Positions 20,405 through 31,440 of a stretch of DNA of 64,000 nucleotides are shown one piece after another. The stretch covers positions 186,001 to 250,000 of the forward strand of contig SIJG01000079.1 in NCBI GenBank assembly GCA_023374025.1, given 5' to 3'. How positions within the stretch are numbered: the first letter of the stretch is position 1; the number at the start of each line of letters is the position of its first letter. Position numbers and translations under genes: made by a program. This DNA comes from Heterodera schachtii (Eukaryota; Nematoda; Chromadorea; Rhabditida; Heteroderidae). The notes below the pieces were generated by a model. That model had not been told where the DNA came from and ran no database searches. It saw only the letters and a program-made list of their open reading frames with translations.

Positions 20405-21605
20405 TCAAATGAAATGCCAATTTTCGAAGCGTTGACGCACTTCTTCTTCCGCTTGGGGCGACAATGGCCTTAAAAAAAAACCAATATAGGTAATCATAAA
20501 TTGCTGTTGCTGCTCTCACCCTATGCAATTAACGACGCCCCACAAATTAAATTTGACATTGTTCAAATTGTCGTCCCAATTTTCATCGTTTTCCCATTGG
20601 TCCGTCGCCGCCGTCTCCCCAACAATAATTGGACATCGTTTCAACAGCCAATAAGCATCTTCTTTCTTCTTCAGCGTCAGCTTTTCTTTCGTCTGTTCGT
20701 TCACCAATTCAAATGGCTTAAGATGTATTTTTGATGGCCCGCAAAAATCAAAATCAATTTTGTAATTAAACTGTTGATCCATCCGAGATTTGGTGGATCA
20801 GAATAATCACAGCAATGGAATTCCTTCGGTTGTCCATTTTTGCTCGGCGTGTGTAACCATTTGGACAAAGCTTGGCCAACAGTTGCATTTGGCCCATCAT
20901 CAGCAATTTCATCGGTTAACCGAAGATAGGTCTCAATTGAATGCAATTGATCAAGATCATTGAGAATTGTTGGCGAAGTGCGACGACGCAAATTGTCCAA
21001 ATGATCACCATCGTCAAAGCTCAAATGACGAATGTTTGTCGCAAAAACGGGCCAAATTTCACGGACGAAAATATCCCAAATTGGTTGGACATCGCTTTCA
21101 ATTCCGTCTGATGAATTCACAGTGAAATCCAATTTGGTGCCATTTCTGTCAAAAATTTGCTTGTTGGAACGGAGAAATTCAATGACGGAATGGTCAATGT
21201 AGCTGAAGAAATATAAAAATGCTTTAATAATATACATAAACAAAAAATTTTAAATTACTCAATCTGAAGGTCCTCAAAGCAAATTCTGTCGGGCAACGGA
21301 CGGTCCGGCAGAGGAAAATTCGCAAATTTGCCATCGATCTGTACAGACAATTTTGGTTTTTGTCCAATGCCCTTGCGAATTTCGATTGTTCTCCAAATCG
21401 TCAATTCGCTTTTTCCATCAAAATGCGCGTCCACTAAAATGTCGAAACGGTCGGAAAGCAATGCCATTTTGAGTCCAAGTTGAGCATGGTCAAATGATGG
21501 CAGAATGTCCATCCAAACGTCACCACAAATCCAACTGGAATCCACAAAAAACATCTTGGGTAAATGAAATTTGTAAATTTAGAAATTTCCTTACCGTCGG
21601 TTCAT
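20405..21605 (-). pseudogene. F-box-like family, subfamily 1, copy E, exon 3/4 deletion
   Basis: Start exon 21595-21605 (MNRR-type, donor GTAAGG), exon 2 21259-21534 (WICGDVWMDILPSFDHAQLG, LLSDRFDILVDAHF), exon 3 from 21202 (YIDHSVIEFLRSNKQIFDR, SPTILNDLDQLHSI, GPNATVGQALSKWLHTPSKN), exon 4 to 20520 (PFELVNEQTKEKLTL, WDDNLNNVKFNLWG) and exon 5 20405-20468. At about 20780 the end of exon 3, all of intron 3 and the first 27 nt of exon 4 are gone, fusing GGATGGATCAACAGTTT to AATTACAAAATTG. The coding loss is 34 nt, so the frame shifts and stops at 20701. Everything else is open. Because coding sequence was lost with the intron, this is a genomic deletion, not retroposition. Confidence 0.85.
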
Positions 21606-21660
21606 TTTTGTGGTTCAATTAGCACACTTTTCCCTTTTCAAACAACTGATTGGTGTCACA
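21606..21660 (-). promoter_or_regulatory. subfamily 1 promoter block, copy E
   Basis: Minus strand: TGTGACACCAATCAGTTG, then GAAAAGTGTGCTAATTG and CCACAAAA directly before ATG. Best-preserved version of the block also seen at 6420-6466 and 11005-11051; includes a CCAAT pentamer about 47 nt before the start. Confidence 0.6.
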
Positions 21661-21997
21661 AAAGGCAAAAAAAAAGCTGTTAATTGATAAATATAAGATA
21701 TCTAAGTATCAAAAAACGGCAATTGTTAAGATTGTGGGCCCCATGCTAGAAAAAAACTTTTTTTTTTTAAAGTCTTTTAAAAAAAGTTTATTATGGGCTT
21801 TTCGGGGTCGCTTATATGACATCCATTTCGACCAATGTGGATGTCAGAATCGGGTTTAGCAACCCTGAAAATCCCTAAAATAAGTTTATCTCAAAAAAAT
21901 ATTAATAAACTTTTTTGTTTTTCGAAAAAGACCACCATCTTAACTTAACTATAAAAAACAAAATCAAATTTAAAAAAAAAACAATGGTTGACTCTAT
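21661..21997. repeat. fragment related to the outer element arm
   Basis: CTTTTCGGGGTCGC at about 21796 and ATTTCGACCAATGTGG, ATGTCAGAATCGGG resemble the arm of the element at 15375-16709 (GGGGTCGCTG...CCATTTCGACTAATT). No intact ends are visible. Confidence 0.4.
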
Positions 21998-22420
21998 GGT
22001 AAAAACCCAACTCGTACTAGGCCAACTCGTACTGCCCCAACTCGTACTGTTTTTCGACAAAAAAAATCGTCATAACTTTTGTTAAAGTCGGCCAAATTAA
22101 ACATTCTTGGTATCATTCAATAGCCCTTAAAATTCTCTATCTATCCACCATGTTTCAAAAAATTTGATCAAGTTTGAAAAAAGTTATGGACAAAAACAAA
22201 TTTTTAACAAATTTTTTTACGATTTTTGGTCATAACTTTTTTGAAAAGCAATAAAATTTTCTTGCATTTTGCAGGTAGATAGAGAATGTTAAGGGCTATC
22301 GAATGATACCAAGAATGTTTAATTTGGTCGACTTTAAAAAAGGTTATGACGATTTTTTTGTCGAAAAACAGTACGAGTTGGGGCAGTACGAGTTGGCCTA
22401 GTACGAGTTGGGTGTCGTCC
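21998..22420. mobile_element. fold-back element with inverted 15-bp tandem ends
   Basis: Left end GGTAAAAACCCAACTCGTAC continues as three 15-bp units of CCAACTCGTACTNNN; the right end is the inverse (CAGTACGAGTTGGGGCAG...GAGTTGGGTGTCGTCC). Arms of about 150 bp pair, including TTGGTATCATTCAATAGCCC against GGGCTATCGAATGATACCAA. Flanked by a perfect 8-bp duplication GACTCTAT (21990-21997 and 22421-22428). 423 bp, no coding capacity. Confidence 0.92.
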
Positions 22421-23486
22421 GACTCTATTGGACTTTACAACTTCCTAGGTTTTTTTAGAGCCTAACTTTTTTATTACTTGGTTAATGCCCACATTTTTGG
22501 ATATCAATCAAAAGCTTGAAACCCAGAGAAAAATATGTGCCAAATTTGGCATTTACATATAATCGTTGGCTTTTTTAGCTTCATCTCTGACGCTCAAATT
22601 ATAAATTCATAGAGAGATTAGTCTGGTGAAATTCTTGGTAAAGTTTAGGTCGGACTCGCTCAGTTGGGCCGGATCCTTAATGATTTGGGATTAATATTTT
22701 TGCTTTTTGTTAAGAAATTTTCGATTTTACACCTCTAAATTCGGAACTTTTTGGCACCTATTTTCCCATTTTTAGCACCTATTTAGGGGTTTTTTAGAAC
22801 CTAAAACCTACCTAATTTTTGGCAGTTTTTAGCACCTATAAATCCCAGCCGGAGACGCGGCGTAGAACAATCATCCAAAGGTCATTTTAAAGAGAATTTA
22901 ATGCTCTTTTGGAAAAGCCAAATAATTTTTTATGAAAATATTCTTCCTTTTCCCACCGGCGCCTATCGGCACCGCCGGACTCAGTTAGGCCCGAAGAGCA
23001 AAAAAAAAAAGACATTTGAAAAAATAGACTAAAATATTGTCCAAAATGTTGATTTTTGCTGCCTTTTTCCAATTTTTCGTGCCTTTTTTGACGTTTTTGT
23101 TCATTTTTTATGCCTTTTTTTCACGTTTTCGTGCCTATTTTAGGTGCCTATTGAGAAATTTTCGTGCATAAAAGTCCGGTCTCTAGTAATTAATTGTGAG
23201 TAATTATTCGTTGATAAAATGGCTAATAATAAAAAAGGTATTAGCCACAAAATTAGATATTATTAACTGTATTTAAAAACAGCAAATTTAACAATTAATA
23301 TCCGCTGGAGTAGTGGTGAAATAATTCAAGCGCTCCGCAAAAAATTTTTTTTATGTTAATTTCAGGCGGAAATGAGTAACAACAACACTAATTCAAATAA
23401 AAGAAACAACAAATGAAAGTGAGAGCATCAAATAAAATTCCAATTAGCGAAGGTCGACCATTTCTTACACATAATTTTGATTGCTT
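22421..23486. repeat. intergenic, GCACCTATTT / TGCCTTTTTT word repeats
   Basis: 22720-22850 repeats TTTTTAGCACCTATTT words and 23035-23165 repeats TTTCGTGCCTTTTTT words; similar runs occur at 181-270 and 41070-41140. The stretch ends at a CCGGTCTCTAG motif (about 23178) that also bounds other patches. A hairpin repeat lies at 22953-22978. No gene. Confidence 0.5.
22953..22978. repeat. GC-rich hairpin repeat, copy 4
   Basis: CCACCGGCGCC, loop TATC, arm GGCACCGCCGG; reverse orientation, stem shortened by one unpaired CA. Confidence 0.75.
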
Positions 23487-24165
23487 TCATCCGCTTCTTC
23501 CCGCTGGTAGCGACAATGGCCTAAAATTAAGTGCCATTTGAATTGGATGAATCATTTTCCGACAAAATCACAAATTCCGTTGCTGTTGCTCTCACCCAAT
23601 GCTATCTTGCCACGCCACAAATCAAATTTGACTTTGTTCAAATTGTCGTCCCAATTTTCGTTCCTATGAACCGTCGCTGTATCCCCGGTGCATTTTCTGT
23701 CCCAAATTTGCTTATTGGAACGGAGAAATGCGAGCACAGAATGGTTAATGTAACTGAAGAAATATATAAATGTTTATGCGCTTTGTTTTAAAATTATTTT
23801 ACCTAATCCGAATTCCTAAATCGAATTTTGATGGGCAGCGGACGGTCCGGGAATGGAAAATCCACAAATTTGTCAGCGATCAGTACAGACAGTTTCGGTT
23901 TTGGTCCTTTATCTTCCTTGCTAATTAGTATCAATTTCCAAATTGTCAATTCGCTTTTTCCATCAAAATGCGTGTCCACCAGCGAATTGAAACGAGGTGA
24001 AATCAGTGCCATTTTGAGGCCAAGTTCAACACGTTCAAAGAAAGGGACAATATCCATCCACACACCGCTACAAATCCAACTGAAAAGCGTGAAAATTAAT
24101 GGAAATGAGAAATTTCTTTATGTTGAAAATTTCTCACATTTTTTTGCTTAAACGTCGTCGCTTAA
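23487..24165 (-). pseudogene. F-box-like family, subfamily 1, copy F, several lesions
   Basis: Exon 2 to 24079 gives WICSGVWMDIVPFFERVELG, LISPRFNSLVDTHFDG and FPDRPLPIKIRF. Lesions: the start codon is lost (the aligned ATG reads ATT near 24160); one base is missing at the end of exon 2, producing a stop exactly at the donor (about 23809); a large internal deletion joins the beginning of exon 3 (YINHSVLAFLRSNKQIWDRK, from 23753) to the end of exon 4 (NENWDDNLNKVKFDLW); and a further indel shifts the exon 4 donor (23596). Exon 5 (23487-23520) keeps its acceptor and stop. It is divergent from, and head-to-head with, intact gene G about 260 bp away. Confidence 0.85.
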
Positions 24166-24423
24166 TTTTGTGGCAATTAGCTGCATACTTTGGTCTTAAT
24201 AAGTTATAATTGCAAAAAAAGGAACTGCTTTTTTAAATCAGAACTGTGATTTATTTGAACGGATAAATGTGAGCCGAAAGTGGCCATTGGCCAATGTGAA
24301 AAAAGGGAAAAAATCCTGCGCTAATATTTAGTATAAAAATGCCCTTTTTTCTTCTCCTCCTCCTCATTCCATTCATTCTTCCCCATTCTCCTTATATATT
24401 TCTCGGTCACTTTGTTGCCGCAA
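24166..24423 (+). promoter_or_regulatory. divergent intergenic region with subfamily 2 promoter
   Basis: Separates copy F (-) from gene G (+). The G side holds GCGCTAATATTTAGTATAAA (TATA 24332-24338), ATGCCC, a CTCCTCCTCCTC tract, CCATTCATTC, and GCCGCAA before ATG at 24424. The F side keeps only CAATTAGCTGCATA of the subfamily 1 block. The arrangement suggests the ancestral pair shared one bidirectional promoter. Confidence 0.6.
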
Positions 24424-26155
24424 ATGTCTTCAGAAATTCTGTACGTTTGTTATTTCTTTTTTCTGATTTTTCGCATTTCTTTTGCTCAAATTTGGCCAGA
24501 ATTTGTGAGATTAAAATTTCAAAATCAATTTTGAAAGATTAGCTTTTTAGAGGGACTAAAACTTTACATTTTACTTCTTTCGTCTTCGTCTTTAATCTTT
24601 GACCGTTTCATTGCTTTTCCTTTTCCTTCCATTGATTCCATTCATTTGCCCAATTAATTTTCAGTTTGTGTGCCCTGTCTCTTATTCTGTTGGTCGAATA
24701 TGCCATCATTCTTTGGATCAATTTTGACCATGTCAAAAAACGACTACGCCCTCACAAAAAAATGTAAAAAATTCAACAAAAAATTTGGAAAATTAAATTT
24801 TTTAGCTTTATCTGCAGCGACTGTTGGATTTTGGTGTTCGATTTTCTTGCGCCTTCCCAACTTGGCCTCGAAATTGCACTGATCAACCGCCGTTTTAACT
24901 GCATCGTCGACGAACACTTCAAAACACGCAAATGGAAATTGGGCGGAATGCACATTTGCCACGAAATTGGAGACAATGGCACCAAACAAATGAAAATTGT
25001 CAATTCCGATGAAAATCCATTGCCAATCCCTCGAAATCCGTTGCCCATCAAAGTCATCGGATTCAGACACATTCATATCTTGTAAAAATTTGATTAAATT
25101 GGAATTTTTCCTCTAAATTTTTTGATTTTCAGTTACATCGATCAAAATGCCGTCGCTTTTCTCCGCCGTTTTCGCCGTATTTTCGCCTTTTCTTCAATTT
25201 ACTTGGTCATCACTGAAAATGTTAGCGTTTCGGAATTTGTTTTGCTCAACGTTTTGCCAATGCTTCGCGACTCTATTGTTGTGATGATTTTGAATACCGT
25301 CGCTTTTCGTCGTTTCCGCCAATTGGCCCCGGCACTTCTCAACAATTGTCCATCACTTCACACTGTCATTTTCAAAGATGCCATTCTTCCTGAATTTCCG
25401 GCCGAAGAAAGTGCCAATTCGTCGGATGGCCAAGCGGTGGTCAAATGGCTGTTTACGCCTTGTCCGAACAGTCTGCCAAAGGTGTTGCATTTGCATGACT
25501 TTTCGGTGGATCAATGGTCGTCAACGATGGAACAGTTCAAAGCGGTGATTATCCCAATTTAATTGGGTTTTTTTCTATGATTTTTTGTCCCATTTTTAGG
25601 CATTTTCCAATGCTTCTTCGCCGGTTACTTTTCGCGTTTATTTTTTCTTTCCGCCGTCTTCTCCAATTGACTTTGTTGTGCCAATTGATCTGATCAACGA
25701 AGTGACTGGGGAGAAATTGGCACTTGGACAGTCATCAGCAAATGATTTTTGCCTCTTCCGTTGTCCAATTGCGTGGGATGGAACAAATTGGGAAAATGTT
25801 TGGAAAGAATTAAGTGATCGACAGAACCCAATTGACATTCGGATCAGAGACGGCGGATACGATGATGACGGGTGAATAAAATTTAAAATGCTTAATCATT
25901 TTATGAGTCCAATCGTCGTCAATTTTGCTTAAACTTTGTGCTTTCAATTTGTATCCAAAAATGTACGGTTTGTTTTGAAATTGACAGAATTATGGTACAA
26001 AATAAACTCAAGGATAGTTAGTTGTTTTGTTGATTTGACTCATAAAAATGAATTAATAAAAATTGAATTGACTTATAATTTGCAATAGATAATCATCGTT
26101 TTTCAGTCTTCTCGACGACGCTTCTCCCGAATCGAGTGATCAGCAGAAAAAATGA
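24424..26155 (+). CDS. F-box-like family protein, subfamily 2, intact (gene G)
   Basis: Six exons: 24424-24440, 24665-24763, 24806-25081, 25133-25544, 25600-25871 and 26107-26155, all phases consistent, 374 residues. Exon 1 encodes MSSEIL; exon 2 encodes a hydrophobic stretch (LCALSLILLVEYAIILWI) followed by basic KKRLRPHKK, which could be a signal anchor. Exon 3 holds the F-box-like part (FICSDCWILVFDFLAPSQLG, LEIALINRRFNCIVDEHF) and PLPIKVIGFRHIHI. Exon 4 has YIDQNAVAFLRRFRR and LRQLAP-like leucine-rich motifs (FRQLAPALLNNCPSLHTV). Exon 5 has AFSNASSPVTFR and LINEVTGEKLALG. Exon 6 gives LLDDASPESSDQQKK. Exon 2 is phase-symmetric, so its skipping would give a form without the hydrophobic segment. 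If the GGGTGAAT donor of exon 5 is not used, the frame stops there (TGA at 25873). Role unknown; SCF adaptor function is inference. Confidence 0.82.
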
Positions 26156-26419
26156 ATTAATTAATTGATGCGATTATATGACCGAAATTATGTTGGCACT
26201 TTGCCATTTAAATATTGCCTAATTATTTGTCTGTTTGTATTTGACTTTTGCTTTCTCGCAAATGCGTCCATTTCCATTGTATTTTATGTACATATATATG
26301 TGAAATTCAATTGTGAGTAATTAATTAATTGAAGATAAAATGGCTAATAATAAAAACAACGGTAAAAGCTTGGGCATATTCGCGGCCCAACTCAATAAAT
26401 GCCTTGGCATAACAAATTC
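26156..26419. other. 3' flank of gene G
   Basis: Shared subfamily 2 3' flank (TTTGCTTTCTCGCAAATGCG, TCCATTTCCATTG at about 26245-26280), then AT-rich sequence with ATGGCTAATAATAAAAA, also seen at about 23218. No gene. Confidence 0.6.
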
Positions 26420-27039
26420 GGTTCTAGTCGGTTTTACGCGTCCCATGACATTTTACGCGTCCCAACAACATTTTACGCGTCCCATCACATTTTACGCGTC
26501 CCATGGCATTTTGTGTCCATGGCAGGGATGGCATTACTATGCCCCAAAAATTTTCGGAGATCGTAATTCTGCGCCATCCCTAATCCATGGTATTTTAGCC
26601 GTCTTAATAACTAACAAATAAGAGGAAACTATTTTTCGTCCGGTATTCAGCAGTAGTCTTTTAAAAATATGTTGTAAAATCTAAGTTATAATAACAACTC
26701 ATGCAAAGACAACTCAAACAATGCCTTAGACTAGGTGTAAGCTTTAGGCTTAAGCCTAGGCTTGGCTTTTTATAATTTTTTATATTAGTAACGTTGTGTT
26801 GACATTATTAAGTGTGCATAGGGTGCTTTCAAACATTTCGATAATCTATACAATCAAGAACAATTAGACGATTCGGAAGGTATAAAGTTTCGACTGATGA
26901 CGGTTCGAAAACATGTTTTTGAAACGCATTAAATGCCATAGGATGCGTAAAATGTGATGGGACGCGTAAACTGTTTGGGACGCGTAAAATGTGATGGGAC
27001 ACGTAAAATGTCATGGGGCGCGTAAAACCGACTAGAACC
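26420..27039. mobile_element. element with inverted TTTTACGCGTCCCA tandem ends
   Basis: Left end GGTTCTAGTCGGTTTTACGC leads into four units of about 19 bp (ATTTTACGCGTCCCATCAC); the right end is the inverse (GATGGGACGCGTAAAATG... CCGACTAGAACC) with five units. Flanked by ACAAATTC (26412-26419) and ACAAATCC (27040-27047), an 8-bp duplication with one mismatch. 620 bp; interior AT-rich, no transposase. ORFs 26340-26621 and 26829-27041 are translations of the arrays. Confidence 0.9.
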
Positions 27040-28994
27040 ACAAATCCCTGCTGATTTTAGGCTGTCAATTTTTTAGTCACACAATAATTTCTTGGCCATA
27101 TTTATTATTTTCTTAATCTTTTTTGTTGACATTTTTTATTTATATGAAAATGGATTTTTTATTTTAAATTCAATTGTATATTTTGAATATTTTTTCGAAT
27201 TTATTAAATTTATTTTTTTTATTATAATTTCCATCGTTTTTTTTATTTTTGTATAAGGCATTTTCTGACAAAAAGCCGATAAATTTAAATAATTCATTAA
27301 TCTATAGATATGATTTAGTTTTCTTGATTATTTTAATGTATTATCAATGAAAATCTTAAATTATATAAAGGTTATTCTATTTTTAAGCGCGTATAAAAAT
27401 ATGAAAAATAATTATTTTAGAATAATATACCAAACATATAAAATTTTTATTAATTTAATTAATTATACCATAAATAGAAAATTAAACCCAAACAGAAGTC
27501 ACAAAATATTTTGTAATATAGCATAAACTAACTTTTACTAATATGCATTTTTCATTATATTTATAGCCGATATTCGGTATTTTAAATAGCTAACCAACAG
27601 AGAAATTCAATTTGATTTTCTAATATTGTTTTATAAAACATTAAAATGCCGACAAGTGATAGCAGATGAAAAGTTTCAAATAGCATCAATGCCTAATTTT
27701 AAATGGTTTTTTGTTGGTCTCACTGTCTAATTGTAAACGTATTGTTACACTGAATTGGTTTTGCACTTTTTGTATTTTATTTTATTTTATTAAATATTTC
27801 TTATTTCTGAATCCCGTTATGTCATAGTTAATAAAAATTTATTTTTTTCACAATATTTGCTAGGGTAAATTAATTTTCCATTTAAATTTATTTCTTCATC
27901 TTTTTAATTGGTCAAATTTTTTGTTTTTTTATTTCAATTTCTTTGTCCGTTTATGCTTAACTCCTTTCAAATTCTCATTTATTTTACTTTTTTTTCAAAC
28001 TCACGTCCTTCTGCTGCCGTTTGCATCGGCAAATGGATGTACTTCACAAATTAAGAACTTTTATAAATTATTATGTGCGTTTTCTGTGGCATTCTGTGTT
28101 TTGGCCATTTTTTGTTTTAATTTAATTTTAAATTTGCTTTAAGAATGTATTGTTTTGTTCATGTTTTTCATAGCTTTTTATGTTTAAATGCTAATTTTTC
28201 ATTTTCATATTTCTTTAATTTCCTTCAAATTTAAAGTTTTTTTTTTCATCTATTATTCTAATCTTTATTAATTTTTATATTTTTTATTCTCATTAACATT
28301 TTTCCCTTTTTTCCAAATTCTCGTCCACTCTCCCTTTTCCGTTTGGAAATGGATGCATTAATCCAATTAGTGTAAATTTTTACAATCAATATAATTATGT
28401 TTTTTCTCTTTTCTTAGTGGATTAAATTTAATGAATTTTGATTGATTCAAATTTTATGTCATAATATAAATCAATAAGTTTTTATAGCAAAATTAAATTG
28501 GAATTATTATTTTTTGTCTCACTTTTACTTACAAATTTACTTGTTCATAAAGATTAAATTTTTGTAAGGAAATCGATTAATATGCATAAAAGATGGCAAA
28601 ATATATATTCTAAATCAATATTTTATCTTTTTAATGAAAATAAATTTTTCATTAATGATAATGTGATTTAATTAACCTTTCCCTTTTAATTAGATTGAGT
28701 TTTTTATACTGTAAATCTTTTAATTCAGAATTAATATTTTCATGAAAGATCGATTATTTATATAATGATTATTAAATTTATGTTGAAAAAATATATTTTA
28801 TTTATTAATCAAATTTAAATGAATTGGTTTTATCATTTTGAATTATTATTTTTAGCTTTAAATTTATGAATTTTTAAAACATATTTAACTTCATGCTTAT
28901 CTGTTGTTTTTTCCATCTTTATTTTTTATATGATAGGAAAACAAAGAATTAGACATTTTCATAAAAATATAATTTTATCAGACATACTTCGTTA

Positions 28995-29319
28995 ACAGTA
29001 AATACGGTAGTTATATCATTTTATTTTCTATATTTATATTTTACCGGTTTTGTTATTGCATTTCATTTGTATATTTTCCTGAAATTACTCATATTTACAT
29101 TTGTATTTATCCGGTAATATTTGGTTTAACTTTTTGTGTTTTCAAATTTTAGTTCAAATACAGTAAATACGGTAGTTATACCATTTTATTTCCTATATTT
29201 ATATTTTACCGGTTTTGTTATTGCATTTCATTTGTATATTTTCCTGAAATTACTCATATTTTCATTTGTATTTATCCGGTAATATTTGGTTTAACTTTTT
29301 GTGTTTTCAAATTTTAAGG
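28995..29319. repeat. 165-bp tandem duplication
   Basis: Two units starting ACAGTAAATACGGTAGTTAT at 28995 and 29160, differing at a few positions and both ending TGTGTTTTCAAATTTTA. A third, more diverged unit with the same downstream sequence starts at 38894. Confidence 0.9.
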
Positions 29320-29515
29320 CATAAAAAATGATAAATTTTTTATGATTGCTAAGCTTTTTCATGGCATTATTATTAAAATTTTACATTTGAACAGTTTTTG
29401 CACAAACCAATTTCCACCTCCCTTTTTTGAAGGTTATGGCTTTTTCTTTTATTTAATTGGATTTTTTTTAATTAATCAACTTTTACTTCTTTATTTTTTT
29501 CATTTGATTGTATTT
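29150..29515. repeat. dispersed duplicate, copy 1 of pair with 38885-39250
   Basis: The second 165-bp unit plus its downstream 200 bp (including CACCTCCCTTTTTTGAAGG) recur almost unchanged at 38885-39250. The ORFs at 29342-29563 and 39072-39266 are these two copies; they diverge after the duplicated part, so the conservation is of DNA and not of a protein. Confidence 0.85.
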
Positions 29516-31440
29516 TTTGCTGACAATGAATTTTCTTATTTTACTTTTATTAAATTTATTTGATTTTTCCGTCTGTTTTATTTTTCTGTTGATCAAATTC
29601 CTTTGCTAAATTTAATCAAATTGTGTATTTTATAAATTCTCTATTTTTTATGATAATTTGCAAAAAGATGGTGAGTTTTGTTTATCATTATGATTAGATG
29701 AAAGTCAATATTTAATTTTCCTTCCGTATTTTTTTTATTTTTAGTTTTTTCTTTCCTTTATTTTTTACAAATTTTATTATTTTATCTGCAAAAATGCATA
29801 TTGTTTTTTATTTTCATTAATTTTCTATTTTTAATTCTCGGCTGTACTCCCGTTACCGTTGCAACATGGGTGGGCCCAAACCAATTAGGAAGAATATTTT
29901 ACATAAAATTAATTATAGTCTTTTATTGGTTTTGTTAATTAGGATGCTTATTTATAATATATTCTGCTGCTAATATTTAATCACTTTTCTGCGTAAATAA
30001 TTCTCTATTTTTTATTATCATTTGCAAAAAGATGTTCAGTACGATTAATCTTTTCTTAGTGAATTTTATTGTTTTATTAATTTTTAATAATCTTAAAATG
30101 CTTTAATGTGTCTTTTCTCTAATTGAAATTTATCATGTTTTATTTGTTATGTTGTTTAATTCTTCTTTCTCAGAATGTAAATGTTTAGATTATATTTTTA
30201 TGTACCAAATAATGTTTTGTTAAATATTTTTGAATGTTTATAAATTAATAATTTTTTATTTTCTAAATAATAATTTTTCTTTAAAAATGTATTTATAAAT
30301 ATATAATTTTTTCTTGATGTCTCGTCAAAAATTATACCAGTCGATAATTGTGTGTTCTGCGGGTTGTTAAAAATAAATAATAACGAATTTATTAATTTTT
30401 ATTTTCTTTGTATAATAATTTTTTCACCATTCTAAAATTGTAAAATGGGTTTTTTTTAACTTAAATTGTAGTAATTATGCTTATTTTTTATTTCCGTTTA
30501 AGGCTTTCCCGATAAATTTAAATTAAATAATTGTTTTTTTTAATTTTTCGTGCCTTAGGCAGCAAATGAAAAGGTAAATTAAAATAAATGTTTATCCCAA
30601 CTTCAATTTTAATTGCTTTAATTAATTTTAATTCTGTAAATATGAAATTTTTTTCTTGCTTTTCTTATTACTTTAATGAAAATTTTTAATTTATATAATC
30701 GTTATTCTCTTTTTAAGCGCGTATTTTTTGTTTGTTTTTTTTGATTTATTAATGATATTTAAGCAATACAGTTTTTTTAATATTTAATAATAAATTGCTT
30801 TTTTTAAATTTAATTAAAATAAAGGTTTGAGAATCATTCTCATGAAATAAAAATTACAATTTGACAAAAAATTAATTTAAAATAGTTCGGCTAATATCGT
30901 CCTTTTATAAAAATTGAAAATTGTTGTTATTTTATTTTCATTATTTTAGTTTATTAATTTTATACTTCAAATATGTTTATTTTGAACACATGTTTTAATT
31001 CAGTTATTCTTAATTTTTTTTTATTTCTTATCAATAATTTCCAAAGTATTTAAAATTAATTTCTTTTATGTTTATTCATTTTTCGGTTTTTAAAAGAATA
31101 TAATGTTCCAACTGTTGTGCCATCCCTCCATAGAATTGTATGACGGGATGAATTTTTATATTTATTATTTAAATTATGTTTGGTTGCTTTTAACATTAAT
31201 ATGATAATCATTATAATAAATTGGGATTTGTTTTTTTTTCTTAATAGTATTTTCGTTAATTATTATCTTTTAATTCTCATTTATTTTTCCTATTTTTTTC
31301 TCGATTCTTGGCAGACGTCCGTTTCCATCAATCATTGGGTGAATGAATAAATTTGTGAATTTAATGAAGTGCAAAATTTAATTCGTTGCATTTTCTGTGG
31401 TAATTCTTACTATTTGTTAGGATACTTTACATATTTTTAA

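Noticed and set aside
29342..29563. Hydrophobic ORF repeated at 39072-39266 as a membrane protein gene
   Set aside because: The two copies are parts of a DNA duplication and their frames end differently where the duplication ends; hydrophobicity follows from T-rich codons.
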